Assembly (NCBI RefSeq): GCF_900239495.1
Contig: NZ_OENE01000015.1
Span: 46,295-110,294 of the forward strand
Length of the DNA stretch: 64,000 nucleotides
Direction: 5' to 3'
Source: Tenacibaculum finnmarkense genomovar ulcerans
GTDB taxonomy: Bacteria; Bacteroidota; Bacteroidia; Flavobacteriales; Flavobacteriaceae
Part shown: positions 12,291-20,484 of the stretch, in pieces
Layout of the letters: each line of letters opens with the position of its first letter
Position numbering within the stretch: position 1 is the first letter of the stretch
Notes under the pieces: generated by a model
What the model was told of the DNA's origin: nothing
The model's database searches: none
What the model saw: the letters and a program-made list of their open reading frames with translations, nothing else
Translations under genes and position numbers: made by a program

Positions 12291-12363
12291 AGCCAATGAT
12301 CGGATTTGAACCGATGACCTCATCCCTACCAAGGATGCGCTCTACCAACTGAGCTACACCGGC
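12291..12363 (-). tRNA. tRNA-Thr (anticodon GGT)
   Basis: A 73-nt cloverleaf on the minus strand. Acceptor GCCGGTG pairs with CATTGGC through two G-T pairs, discriminator T. The anticodon loop TTGGTAG is closed by CATCC/GGATG. It is the last of four tandem tRNAs before tuf; CCA is not encoded. Confidence 0.97.
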
Positions 12364-12373
12364 GTAGTTTTAG

Positions 12374-12446
12374 AGCGAAAGACCAGGTTCGAACTGGCGA
12401 CATTCAGCTTGGAAGGCTGACGCTCTACCAACTGAGCTACTTTCGC
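12374..12446 (-). tRNA. tRNA-Gly (anticodon TCC)
   Basis: A 73-nt cloverleaf on the minus strand with acceptor GCGAAAG/CTTTCGC, discriminator T, and anticodon loop CTTCCAA closed by TCAGC/GCTGA. It is 10 bp from tRNA-Thr(GGT), so the two share a transcript. Confidence 0.97.
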
Positions 12447-12516
12447 GTATTTTTAAAACCTTTCATCAATAATCAAAAGTTGAAGCTTAACTATTGACTA
12501 ATCAGTTTTAAAAAAG

Positions 12517-12599
12517 TGGGGAGAGCAGGATTCGAACCTGCGAAGTCGTAAGACAACGGAGTTACAGTCCGTCCCAGTTGGCCGCTTTGGTATCTCCCC
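12517..12599 (-). tRNA. tRNA-Tyr (anticodon GTA)
   Basis: An 83-nt class II tRNA on the minus strand with a long variable arm. Acceptor GGGGAGA/TCTCCCC, discriminator A, and anticodon loop CTGTAAC closed by a stem ending ACGGA/TCCGT. Confidence 0.97.
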
Positions 12600-12644
12600 T
12601 ATTTTTTTTTGGTACTTAATAAATAATGAACTTTTGTTTTATTG

Positions 12645-12718
12645 AGCCAATGGAGGGACTCGAACCCACGACCTGCTGATTACAAATCAGCTGCTCTAGC
12701 CAGCTGAGCTACATCGGC
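12645..12718 (-). tRNA. tRNA-Thr (anticodon TGT)
   Basis: A 74-nt cloverleaf on the minus strand with acceptor GCCGATG/CATTGGC, discriminator T, and anticodon loop TTTGTAA closed by GCTGA/TCAGC. It is the first tRNA of the Thr-Tyr-Gly-Thr-tuf transcription unit. Confidence 0.97.
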
Positions 12719-12737
12719 TTTTAATTGTCAATAAAAA

Positions 12738-12769
12738 CAATCCGCTATTTCTAACGGATTGCAAATGTA
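12738..12769 (-). promoter_or_regulatory. tRNA-tuf promoter element abutting a hairpin
   Basis: On the minus strand TACATTTG (12769-12762) matches the Bacteroidota -7 consensus TAnnTTTG, with a T-rich -33 region about 20 nt upstream. Directly downstream is an inverted repeat CAATCCG...CGGATTG (12761-12738) followed by TTTTTATTG. It could be the hpf terminator overlapping the tRNA promoter, or an early hairpin in the tRNA precursor. Confidence 0.6.
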
Positions 12770-12829
12770 TAAAGTATTTTCTATATTTTAAAACTTTTTT
12801 GAAGTTTTTTTTAAAAAACTTTTATTTTT

Positions 12830-13138
12830 TTATTCAACCAAGGTGCTTCTTTGCTTCTCTTTTGACTTTTTTAAGCTTCTTTTTAAAGAGTCAATAGCAA
12901 TGTTTACGCCCTCTTCAAAGGTTTTGGTTTGTTTTTTAACCATAAATTCATCACCTGGTATGTTTATTTTTATCTCCGTGATTTTATTTTCCTTCTCGCT
13001 AGCTTTTTGTACTTTTAAATATACTTCTGCATCAACTATTTTATCATGGAACTTTTCTAAACCTTCAATTTTCTTTTCAATATAATCGATTAAACTTTTA
13101 TCTGCTGTAAAGTTTACTGACTGTGTGAATACTTTCAT
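12830..13138 (-). CDS. hpf: Ribosome hibernation-promoting factor, short form (HPF/RaiA family)
   Basis: A small protein that binds the 30S decoding region in slow growth and silences ribosomes. It has 102 residues, beginning MKVFTQSVNFTADKSLIDYI. The pattern is that of an S30AE beta-alpha-beta-beta-beta-alpha fold with a basic C-terminal helix (SLKRSLKKSKEKQ). It lacks the extra dimerisation domain of long HPF. It is 13 bp downstream of the xerC-type gene and upstream of the tRNA-tuf unit. Confidence 0.9.
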   Translation of the reverse strand: MKVFTQSVNFTADKSLIDYIEKKIEGLEKFHDKIVDAEVYLKVQKASEKENKITEIKINIPGDEFMVKKQTKTFEEGVNIAIDSLKRSLKKSKEKQRSTLVE

Positions 13139-13151
13139 AATTTTCCAATCT

Positions 13152-14039
13152 TTATTTTGACTCTCTAGGATGAGCCTTATTATACACTTTTTTTATTTGC
13201 TCCAAGCTGCTATGCGTATACACTTGGGTCGAGGCTAAACTTGAATGTCCTAGTAATTCTTTAACCGAATTTAACGACGCACCGTTGTTTAATAGGTGTG
13301 TAGCAAAAGCATGCCTTAATATATGTGGGCTTTTTTTTGCTTTCGTAGACACTTTACTAAAGTACACATTTATTATTCGGTACACAAGTTTTTCGTAAAT
13401 TTTAGCACCTCTTTCAGTTATCAAAAGTGCTTCTTCCCCTGCTACCTCGTATGTTTTCTTTAAAATTAAATACTCCTTTAACGTTTTTAGTACTGTTGAA
13501 AGCAGCATTACATAGCGTTCTTTATTTCTTTTACCTAGTACTTTTATGGCTTGTTTGCTAAAATCGATGTCTTTTTCTTTAATATTAATCATTTCAATTC
13601 GCCTCATTCCTGTGGAGTAGAGCAATTCTACAATTAATTTATTTCTTACCGATTCAAAATTATCAGGTTCACTTAAAAGCGCAATTACTTCCTGTATTTC
13701 ATCAACATCAAAAGGTGTTTGTATTTTTTTTTGAACTTTTAATGCTTTGTGTTTTGCCATTGGATTGTTTTCAATGGCGGCTATTTTTTGCAAAAAAGTA
13801 TAAAATGTTTTTAAAGAACTCATTTTTCGATTTACACTTCTGTTTGATATTTGAGCATCAATAAGTGAAACGATCCAGGTTCTTATTTGATTGTAATGAA
13901 TAGTTGCCAAATCTTCTTGGTCAAATTCGGTGATGCAAAAATCTTTAAAACCAAGTAAATCTATCCGATAGGCATTAATCGTGTTTTTTGAATAGTTTTT
14001 TTCGTGTTCTAGGTAGTCTAAGAAAGCTGTTAGTAGCAT
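13152..14039 (-). CDS. xerC: Tyrosine recombinase, XerC/XerD type
   Basis: A site-specific recombinase of the kind that resolves chromosome dimers at dif. It is 295 residues with an N-terminal SAM-like core-binding domain (FLDYLEHEKNYSKNTINAY) and a catalytic domain. Visible catalytic residues are the Arg of STGMRRIEM, the HxxR box in HILRH, the His of GHSS, and the Tyr of QVYTHSS. It sits in the conserved rpsU-xerC-hpf order, which supports a housekeeping Xer rather than a mobile-element integrase. Whether it is XerC or XerD cannot be told from sequence alone. Confidence 0.9.
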   Translation of the reverse strand: MLLTAFLDYLEHEKNYSKNTINAYRIDLLGFKDFCITEFDQEDLATIHYNQIRTWIVSLIDAQISNRSVNRKMSSLKTFYTFLQKIAAIENNPMAKHKALKVQKKIQTPFDVDEIQEVIALLSEPDNFESVRNKLIVELLYSTGMRRIEMINIKEKDIDFSKQAIKVLGKRNKERYVMLLSTVLKTLKEYLILKKTYEVAGEEALLITERGAKIYEKLVYRIINVYFSKVSTKAKKSPHILRHAFATHLLNNGASLNSVKELLGHSSLASTQVYTHSSLEQIKKVYNKAHPRESK

Positions 14040-14104
14040 AAAGCCTATTTTAATATTTTAATGCTGCTACTCTAACAGCTTTTGAAAAATAAAGGTACAA
14101 AAAA

Positions 14105-14134
14105 AACCTGCATTGAAATTAATCAATACAGGTT
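14105..14134 (-). terminator. rpsU terminator
   Basis: Arms AACCTG-c-ATTGA and TCAAT-a-CAGGTT (14105-14116, 14123-14134) with one mismatch, followed on the minus strand by a run of T. It lies 22 bp after the rpsU stop and before the xerC start. Confidence 0.8.
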
Positions 14135-14155
14135 CTGTAAATTAATAAACTATTT

Positions 14156-14353
14156 CTAGCTTACTTCTTCTTTAGTTCTTAGTCCTTGAACGTAAGACGC
14201 TTTCTTCATTTGAGCACGTTTAACAACAGACGGTTTATTGAACTGTTTTTTATCACGTAGTTGTCTTAAGATTTTTACATCTCTAAACTTTCGTTTGTAA
14301 CGTTTTAACGCTCTATCGATATTCTCTCCCTCTTTAATTGGAATAATTAACAT
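14156..14353 (-). CDS. rpsU: 30S ribosomal protein S21 (bS21)
   Basis: A small basic protein near the 3' end of 16S rRNA; 65 residues, MLIIPIKEGENIDRALKRYK. In Bacteroidota ribosomes bS21 helps hold the anti-Shine-Dalgarno sequence in a pocket (established from Flavobacterium johnsoniae structural work). Its own mRNA here carries a strong Shine-Dalgarno sequence, unlike nearly every other gene in the window, which fits published autoregulation by free bS21. It is transcribed from a good TTG-N20-TACATTTG promoter. Confidence 0.98.
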   Translation of the reverse strand: MLIIPIKEGENIDRALKRYKRKFRDVKILRQLRDKKQFNKPSVVKRAQMKKASYVQGLRTKEEVS

Positions 14354-14360
14354 ATATTAG

Positions 14361-14435
14361 CACCTCCCTTCATTGTAGTCTCTAAATTTTTATTTTTAGG
14401 ACTGCAAATGTACTGAGTCTTATTTTAATCTACAA
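14361..14435 (-). promoter_or_regulatory. rpsU promoter and strong Shine-Dalgarno site
   Basis: On the minus strand TTG (14435-14433) is separated by exactly 20 bp from TACATTTG (14412-14405), a near-ideal Bacteroidota promoter. AAGGGAGGTG (14370-14361) lies a few bases before the ATG and is a near-perfect anti-SD complement, exceptional in this genome type. Confidence 0.85.
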
Positions 14436-14459
14436 TTATTTTTATACTTATTTTAAAGT

Positions 14460-14560
14460 TGGTTACCGCATTAGCGATTGAAACGGCATCCTTTTTTATT
14501 TTTTATAAAAAAGATATAGTGGAAAGCGCGACCTGCAAGGGAATGCCCAAAACATCTTTT
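14460..14560 (+). ncRNA. Candidate Flavo-1-like structured RNA, copy 1
   Basis: A noncoding stretch between rpsU and the acyl-CoA dehydrogenase contains TTAGCGATTGAAACGGCATC, a central A/T-rich hairpin, GATATAGTGGAAAGCG and GGGAATGCCC. This pattern recurs between genes in many Flavobacteria and resembles what I remember of the Flavo-1 RNA family; the family name is from memory and was not verified. A diverged copy on the other strand lies at 63718-63812. Confidence 0.5.
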
Positions 14561-14577
14561 TTATAGTAATTCAAAAA

Positions 14578-15744
14578 TTAGGTTACCGGCTTATACTCTT
14601 TTTTATCGATAATCATTTTAGCGATAATCTCTTTTAGAATTTCTGAAGTTCCGCCACCAATAGGACCTAAACGGCTATCGCGTAACAAACGTGCCAACGG
14701 ATATTCTTCCATATACCCATAACCACCCAATAATTGCAAGGCATCATAAATTACTTCATCCGCCATTTTAGTAGATAGCATTTTACTCATACTCGCCTCT
14801 TTTACTACGTAAACGCCATCGTTGAGTCTTTTTGTAATCGAATAATTATATTCTCGACACATATCAACTTTTGATGCCATTTCTGCCACCTTATGACGCA
14901 GCGCCTGAAACTTGTCTAAAGTTTTACCAAAAGCCTGCCTTTCACTCATATATTGCAACACATAATCAACCGCATATTCGGCTCTTGCATGGGCGTTAAT
15001 TGCCATAATTAAACGCTCTAAAGCGAAATGTTGCATAATATAAGGAAATCCTTTTCCTTCTTCGCCCATTAAATTTTGAGCAGGAATTACCACGTTATCA
15101 AAGGCAATTTCGGCGGTGTCGGATGCTCTCCATCCTAGTTTGTCTAATTTAGTTGCTGATATTCCTGGAGTATCTCTATCAACAATAAAAATACTCATTC
15201 CTTTATGTTTTTCCTGCGGATTTGTTTTAGCAGCAACCACCAAATAATCGGAATATATTCCGTTGGTAATAAATGTTTTTGAACCGTTAATTACATAGGT
15301 ATCGTCTTTTTTAACAGCCGTAGTACGCATTCCTGCAACATCGCTTCCGCCAAAAGGTTCTGAAATACATAGACAGCCAATTTTATCGCCGTTAATACTT
15401 GGTGTTAAATAGTCTTTTTTTATACGAGCGTCTCCTTCTTTATTTAAATGTGTCATTGCCAAGTAAGCGTGTGCCCACATTGCAGCGGCAAAACCTCCTG
15501 AGTTTACTTTCTGTAATTCTTCTAAAAAAATTACGGTATAAAAAAGATCTAAACCTAAACCGCCATGTTCTTCTGGCTGATTTAATCCGAAATAACCCAT
15601 TTCACCAAATTTCTTCCAAATAAAACGTTCTACAGCTCCATCTTTTTCCCATTTATTTATATGAGGAACTACTTCTTTTTGTAAAAAGCTTTTAAAACTT
15701 TCACGAAAAGATTCGTGCTCTTCAGTAAAGTACATATTGTTCAT
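14578..15744 (-). CDS. Acyl-CoA dehydrogenase family protein
   Basis: A flavoprotein that removes two hydrogens from acyl-CoA at C2-C3, passing electrons to ETF. It is 388 residues, the standard length. Visible are the FAD/substrate segment CISEPFGGSDVAGMRT, the mid-domain INGSKTFITNG, and the C-terminal LLGGYGYMEEYPLARLLRD followed by GGTSEI. It ends 224 bp from rpsU and sits 26 bp downstream of the HHH protein gene. Substrate chain length cannot be predicted. It is separate from the longer fadE-type gene at 55214. Confidence 0.93.
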   Translation of the reverse strand: MNNMYFTEEHESFRESFKSFLQKEVVPHINKWEKDGAVERFIWKKFGEMGYFGLNQPEEHGGLGLDLFYTVIFLEELQKVNSGGFAAAMWAHAYLAMTHLNKEGDARIKKDYLTPSINGDKIGCLCISEPFGGSDVAGMRTTAVKKDDTYVINGSKTFITNGIYSDYLVVAAKTNPQEKHKGMSIFIVDRDTPGISATKLDKLGWRASDTAEIAFDNVVIPAQNLMGEEGKGFPYIMQHFALERLIMAINAHARAEYAVDYVLQYMSERQAFGKTLDKFQALRHKVAEMASKVDMCREYNYSITKRLNDGVYVVKEASMSKMLSTKMADEVIYDALQLLGGYGYMEEYPLARLLRDSRLGPIGGGTSEILKEIIAKMIIDKKEYKPVT

Positions 15745-15769
15745 AATTGTATATGCGTTTATTGTTTGT

Positions 15770-16486
15770 TTATTCTGCTTTCAAATATAAAACTATTCTA
15801 TCATATTTATCAATTGGAAATTGAGCGATATTTTTTATTTCTGATATATCTTGAAGTTCTGCAACTTCTTCTCGGTATTCCATAATTTTTTTACAAAGCT
15901 GGTAATTAATATGAGGGATTTTTAATATTTGTTTAAATGAAGCAGTATTTATATTGATTTTAACGATTCGTTTTGCTGTTTTTGATGCAGCTTTCTCTGA
16001 AAAATTTACAGTAGAAAAATCAGAATAATTTGAAGTGCGTCTTTTTTTTGCTGCTTCTTTTTTGCGTTTTAGTACCCAATCTGGGAATTTAAAATACGGC
16101 GAAATTTTACCGAGTAAACTATCTGATACTTTTGTTATTTGTTGAAATTCTTTTGCTGAATTCACAAATTTACCTTGTTTTCTGTACGCGTGTAATTTAT
16201 CAATTTCTAGCAGACTCATACCTAATTTACTTCCTTTAAAATCGGTAATATAATTGGGATTAAAAGGGTATGTTTTTGGTTTTTTAGCTGCTAAAGCAAT
16301 TGTTTTTAAACTGTCTATTTTTTGTTGAAAAGCACGTATTTCTGTTGAAGTTGTAGCTGTTTTTTTATCCGAAGAAAAATAAAGGTAAAAATAGATAATC
16401 TGAAGGATAAAAAGGATAAGGCATAAAAAGAAAATCCCATTTCTTTGGCGTTTGTGATACCAGAAATGGGATTTAAATAATTTCAT
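15770..16486 (-). CDS. Membrane-anchored helix-hairpin-helix (ComEA-like) protein
   Basis: A 238-residue protein with one N-terminal membrane helix (about residues 18-36, GIFFLCLILFILQIIYFYLY) and a coiled, Lys-rich middle. The C-terminal helix-hairpin-helix region includes VKININTASFKQILKIPHI, which matches the ComEA-type DNA-binding motif. In other bacteria ComEA binds incoming DNA during transformation; the Bacteroidota versions are longer and their role is less clear. It lies just upstream of the acyl-CoA dehydrogenase on the same strand. Confidence 0.8.
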   Translation of the reverse strand: MKLFKSHFWYHKRQRNGIFFLCLILFILQIIYFYLYFSSDKKTATTSTEIRAFQQKIDSLKTIALAAKKPKTYPFNPNYITDFKGSKLGMSLLEIDKLHAYRKQGKFVNSAKEFQQITKVSDSLLGKISPYFKFPDWVLKRKKEAAKKRRTSNYSDFSTVNFSEKAASKTAKRIVKININTASFKQILKIPHINYQLCKKIMEYREEVAELQDISEIKNIAQFPIDKYDRIVLYLKAE

Positions 16487-16535
16487 TTTTATGTTTTTTT
16501 AGCTGTAATAAAAACGCTTTAAAATCTTATAAATT

Positions 16536-18116
16536 CTATAAGTTTTTTGCCTTAATCGCATCTAAATAAATGGTTAATTCTTCTTTTACCTTTGGATATA
16601 AGAAAAACAATCCAATTACGTTTGGTACTGCCATGGCAAAAATCATTGCATCAGAAAAATCTGTTACCGCTCCTAAACTTGCTGCTGAACCAATAATTAC
16701 GAATAAACAAAATAATATTTTATAAGTATAATCGGCTGCTTTTGAACGACCAAATAAGAACATCCATCCTTGTAATCCGTAGTAAGACCATGATAACATG
16801 GTTGAAAAAGCAAACAATACTACCGCCATTGTTAATACGTAAGGAAACCAAGGAATTACCGAAGCAAATGCTTTTGAGGTTGCCAAAACACCGTCTGGAG
16901 ATTTTGTTCCGTAGGTCATAATACTTCCATCACTATTGGTAATAATAATTACTAAAGCGGTCATGGTACACACCACAACGGTATCAATAAAAGGCTCTAA
17001 TAAAGCCACTAAACCTTCTGATGCTGGATATTTTGTTCTTACTGCTGAATGGGCAATTGCTGCCGACCCAACTCCTGCTTCGTTTGAAAATGCTGCTCTT
17101 TGAAAACCAATAATTAACACTCCTAATATACCTCCTGAAATTCCTTTTGCATTAAAAGCGCCATCCCAAATTTGACCGAAAGCGTTTCCTATTAACGAAA
17201 ACTTAGCAACTAAAATAATTATAGCAGCTAACACATAAATTCCTACCATAAAAGGTACGATTTTTTCTGTAATATTTCCAATTCTTTTAATTCCTCCGAT
17301 AATTACAACACCTACTAAAACAGACATTACAATACCGAATGTTAAAGCAGTTGATAAATCTGTTGAACCAATCATACTACCAAATTGCTGTGCTGCTTGG
17401 TTTGCTTGAAACATGTTTCCTCCTCCAAAAGAACCACCAACAACCATAATAGCGAAAATAACGGCTAATATTTTACCTAAAGTACTTTTACCTACATCGG
17501 CTAATCCTTTTCTTAAATAATACATCGGTCCACCGTAAATGGTACCATCTTCGCCTACATCTCTATATTTTACTCCTAAAGTACACTCTACGAATTTTGA
17601 TGACATTCCTATTAAACCTGCTATAACCATCCAAAAAGTTGCTCCTGGTCCTCCTAATGATAACGCCACCGCTACCCCTGCAATATTACCTAAACCAACA
17701 GTTCCTGAAAGTGCTGCTGTTAACGCTTGAAAGTGAGATACTTCTCCTTCTGTTCCTTCTACTCTAATGGTTTCAATCGCATCACCTCCTGGTGTTGGAT
17801 CTCCTTCCATAACATCTGTTGTTACATGGTCAATTTCGTCATACTTTCCACTAACAATGTTTATAGAAGTTGGAAATAATCGGATATTTACAAATTTGAA
17901 TAATATTGTAAATATTAACCCCGACATTAATAACATTATTATTACTAGAGGCATTTTTACTCCTCCTCCTAATTCTATTGAGTAAAAAACAAAACCACCC
18001 CAAGCATCAGCAACAGGTTTAAACCCTTCATTTATCTTTTCAGCTAAACCTTTTTCTTGTGCGAACGTGAACATCGGTATTATTAATAATAACAATGTAA
18101 GAAGTCTTTTATTCAT
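16536..18116 (-). CDS. Sodium:alanine symporter family protein (AGCS)
   Basis: An inner-membrane carrier that takes up alanine or glycine with Na+ (or H+). It is 526 residues with an N-terminal signal-like segment, then 10-11 membrane helices. The AGCS signature is visible in GTVGLGNIAGVAVALSLGGP and later in GFQRAAFSNEAGVGSAAIAH. A roughly 50-residue charged insert (VSGKYDEIDHVTTDV...) follows the second helix, as in other Bacteroidota members. It stands alone; the flanking genes suggest no pathway. Confidence 0.92.
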   Translation of the reverse strand: MNKRLLTLLLLIIPMFTFAQEKGLAEKINEGFKPVADAWGGFVFYSIELGGGVKMPLVIIMLLMSGLIFTILFKFVNIRLFPTSINIVSGKYDEIDHVTTDVMEGDPTPGGDAIETIRVEGTEGEVSHFQALTAALSGTVGLGNIAGVAVALSLGGPGATFWMVIAGLIGMSSKFVECTLGVKYRDVGEDGTIYGGPMYYLRKGLADVGKSTLGKILAVIFAIMVVGGSFGGGNMFQANQAAQQFGSMIGSTDLSTALTFGIVMSVLVGVVIIGGIKRIGNITEKIVPFMVGIYVLAAIIILVAKFSLIGNAFGQIWDGAFNAKGISGGILGVLIIGFQRAAFSNEAGVGSAAIAHSAVRTKYPASEGLVALLEPFIDTVVVCTMTALVIIITNSDGSIMTYGTKSPDGVLATSKAFASVIPWFPYVLTMAVVLFAFSTMLSWSYYGLQGWMFLFGRSKAADYTYKILFCLFVIIGSAASLGAVTDFSDAMIFAMAVPNVIGLFFLYPKVKEELTIYLDAIKAKNL

Positions 18117-18201
18117 ATAAATATGTTTATTTTTAGTTTGTAATTCGCAATATCATAAAAAATTGTACTTTCAACAAGTTTTTGTGCGTTAAATATACTC
18201 T

Positions 18202-19113
18202 TTAAGTTAGTTTTTCTTTAAATTTCTGTAAATTTTCTTGGAATGATTTTGGATAAAATTGCAATACTTCAGTAGTCTTTTTTAGGTTAAAACCTGTTTT
18301 AGAGGGTCTTGTTGCCGCCTGCTGTAATTCACTTGTTTTTATAGGCTTAATTAGGCTTTTATCTAACTGAAAAACTACTGCTATTTGCTGGGCTATTTCA
18401 TAAATACTCAACAATGTGTTTGATGAAATATTAAAAATTCCTGTGGCTTTTTTATCGAGTGCTAATTTACAGGCAAGTGCCAAATCATCTACATAGGTTG
18501 GCATGCGGTACTGATCATTAACAATGGTAATTTCTTTTTTATCTTCTAATGATTTTTTTACCCAAAGCACAATATTAATTCGCGACATATCAAAAACTTT
18601 TCCATACACTAAAACAGTTCTAAGAATGGTGTAATCTATGTTTGATTGGGTTAAAATTTGCTCTGCTTTTAATTTTGATATTCCATAATAATTAACAGGA
18701 TTTGGTGCATCAGTTTCTTTATAAAAGCCTTTTTTACCGTCAAATATAAAATCGGTAGATATGTGAATCAAGTGTGTGTTATTAGCTGATGAAAAAAAAC
18801 TCAAAGTATCAACGACATCAATATTTAAAAGATCGCAGGCTGTTTTATTGGTTTCACAAGCATCAACGTTTGTCATTGCAGCGGTATTTATAATAACATC
18901 TGGTTGATATTCTTCTAAATTTTTTAATAGGTTTTTTTTATCTGTAATATCAATAGAACTATATTCAAAATCGGTTCTTCCGCTTCTATTTTTTCCTTTC
19001 GAAAAACCAATTACTTGATATTTTTGTGGTTCTTCTAATAATAAATTAACCAAACTTTGCCCTAACAATCCATTACTTCCTGTAATAACTACTTTTTTCA
19101 TTTTACTTTTCAT
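18202..19113 (-). CDS. SDR family sugar-nucleotide reductase, RfbD-like
   Basis: An extended short-chain dehydrogenase resembling dTDP-4-dehydrorhamnose reductase. It is 303 residues. The NAD(P)-binding motif GSNGLLGQ is at about residues 12-19 and the catalytic YGISKLK motif (YxxxK) is near residue 142. It overlaps the upstream potassium-channel gene by about one base, so they are one operon. No other dTDP-rhamnose genes are nearby, so the true substrate is uncertain. Confidence 0.8.
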   Translation of the reverse strand: MKSKMKKVVITGSNGLLGQSLVNLLLEEPQKYQVIGFSKGKNRSGRTDFEYSSIDITDKKNLLKNLEEYQPDVIINTAAMTNVDACETNKTACDLLNIDVVDTLSFFSSANNTHLIHISTDFIFDGKKGFYKETDAPNPVNYYGISKLKAEQILTQSNIDYTILRTVLVYGKVFDMSRINIVLWVKKSLEDKKEITIVNDQYRMPTYVDDLALACKLALDKKATGIFNISSNTLLSIYEIAQQIAVVFQLDKSLIKPIKTSELQQAATRPSKTGFNLKKTTEVLQFYPKSFQENLQKFKEKLT

Positions 19114-20117
19114 TAAAATAACTCCCTTAGCTTAATAATTTGCTCAGGACGACCTAACACAATTAAACTTCCCCCAGCTTTAAGACTTAAAGAGGCTTCC
19201 GGATTAATAATATACTCCTTGTTCTTTCTGCGATATCCGATAACGGTACAGCCTGTTTTTTTTCGTATATCTAAATCTAAAATTGTTCTATTTAAATATT
19301 CTGTAGGCAGGTTATCAATCTGTATTTCTTCCAAATTAGCCGTCGTGTCGCCTTCTATAGTTAACCGATCTACAAATTCAATAACATCAGGAGTTACCAC
19401 TAATGACGCCATGTGTGCACCGCCTAATTTATCGGGCATAATTACATTATCGGCCCCTGCAATTTTAAGTTTACTGCAAGATGACTCTTCCGAAGCTCTG
19501 CTAATTATTTTACATTTTTTATTTAACTGACTAGCGGTTAATACCACAAATAAATTGTCGGCATCTGAAGGTAAAACCGTTATTAAATAATCGGCATTTA
19601 AAATCCCTGCCTTTAGCAATGCTTCATCGGTAGTAGCATCGCCTTGAATATTTAAAATTTCATGTTCGTCTAATTCTTTAATAATATCGTCATACTTTTC
19701 AATAACTACTAATTTTTGATTGTAGCTATGTAATTTTGAAATAGCTTGTTTTCCGTTTCTTCCATACCCGCAAACAATGGTATGCCCTTGTAATTTTTCA
19801 ATTTTTTTTTGCACTTTTTTTGTTTTTAATTGATCAAAAAATTGCCCACTTATTAAATATTCTGAAAATAACGAAACGGCATATCCGAAGGTAAATAAAC
19901 TCGATACTATTAAACCGATCGTAAATATTTTTTCGCCAGTTCCGAACGGATGAACTTCACCAAAACCAATAGTGGTAATGGTAATTATAGTCATGTATAA
20001 AGCATCAATAAAAGAATACTTAAATAGCCACATATACCCGACTATTCCTATTAGTAAAATAAGTAACGAGAATAAAACCGCCTTATATAATTTTGATTTA
20101 AAGAGGCTCTTTATCAT
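19113..20117 (-). CDS. Two-TM potassium channel with RCK (TrkA-N/TrkA-C) domains
   Basis: A 334-residue inner-membrane ion channel. The first helix (residues 12-30) and second helix (about 65-85) flank a pore loop with selectivity filter TTIGFGEVHP. The cytosolic part has a Rossmann TrkA-N domain (HTIVCGYGRNGKQAI, with GxGxxG) and a TrkA-C domain ending in LIVLGRPEQIIKL. It is a Kch/MthK-like ligand-gated K+ channel. It overlaps pspC by an ATGA junction upstream and the SDR gene downstream. Confidence 0.9.
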   Translation of the reverse strand: MIKSLFKSKLYKAVLFSLLILLIGIVGYMWLFKYSFIDALYMTIITITTIGFGEVHPFGTGEKIFTIGLIVSSLFTFGYAVSLFSEYLISGQFFDQLKTKKVQKKIEKLQGHTIVCGYGRNGKQAISKLHSYNQKLVVIEKYDDIIKELDEHEILNIQGDATTDEALLKAGILNADYLITVLPSDADNLFVVLTASQLNKKCKIISRASEESSCSKLKIAGADNVIMPDKLGGAHMASLVVTPDVIEFVDRLTIEGDTTANLEEIQIDNLPTEYLNRTILDLDIRKKTGCTVIGYRRKNKEYIINPEASLSLKAGGSLIVLGRPEQIIKLRELF

Positions 20118-20362
20118 AAATCAAAAACAGAGGTTCGTTTGGTGTAAATCATATCTTTTAATCGCAATAAAAAAGCGAGCGTTAAATACACGCCAAACGA
20201 TAAACCGATGGTTACAAATGATATGTAAATAAAAAATAACCGCACATTGGTGGCACGCATTCCTAATTTATCGGCAAAGCGAGAAGATACCGCAAAACCA
20301 TGGCGTTCAAAAAAATGACGCACCGCATGAATGAGTTTCATATTAACTTGTTTTAACTGCAA
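20114..20362 (-). CDS. PspC domain protein
   Basis: An 82-residue protein. It contains a PspC-like core (AVSSRFADKLGMRATNVRLFF) with one or two membrane segments around residues 45-70. PspC domains occur in phage-shock membrane-stress systems, but no other psp gene is seen here. It is the first gene of a minus-strand operon with the potassium channel (ATGA overlap), which suggests a membrane-related role. It is transcribed divergently from uvrA. Confidence 0.8.
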   Translation of the reverse strand: MQLKQVNMKLIHAVRHFFERHGFAVSSRFADKLGMRATNVRLFFIYISFVTIGLSFGVYLTLAFLLRLKDMIYTKRTSVFDL

Positions 20363-20420
20363 GATACCAATTTACAGCCATTTGTTTATAACATCGGCTT
20401 TAAAATAAATTTGGTTTCTG

Positions 20421-20428
20421 TAACTTTG
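20421..20428 (+). promoter_or_regulatory. Candidate uvrA -7 element
   Basis: TAACTTTG matches TAnnTTTG and lies 57 bp before the uvrA TTG start. No clear -33 TTG is seen at the expected 19-21 bp. Confidence 0.45.
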
Positions 20429-20484
20429 CTTCTTTGGTTTAAATTAGGGTTTAATTTGGGCTTAATTTAGTAAAAACAGCACTT

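Noticed and set aside
13152..14039. Mobile-element integrase marking an island edge beside tRNA genes
   Set aside because: The recombinase lies in the conserved rpsU-xerC-hpf order with core genes on both sides, and no att-like duplication of the tRNA ends was seen; it is the housekeeping Xer type.
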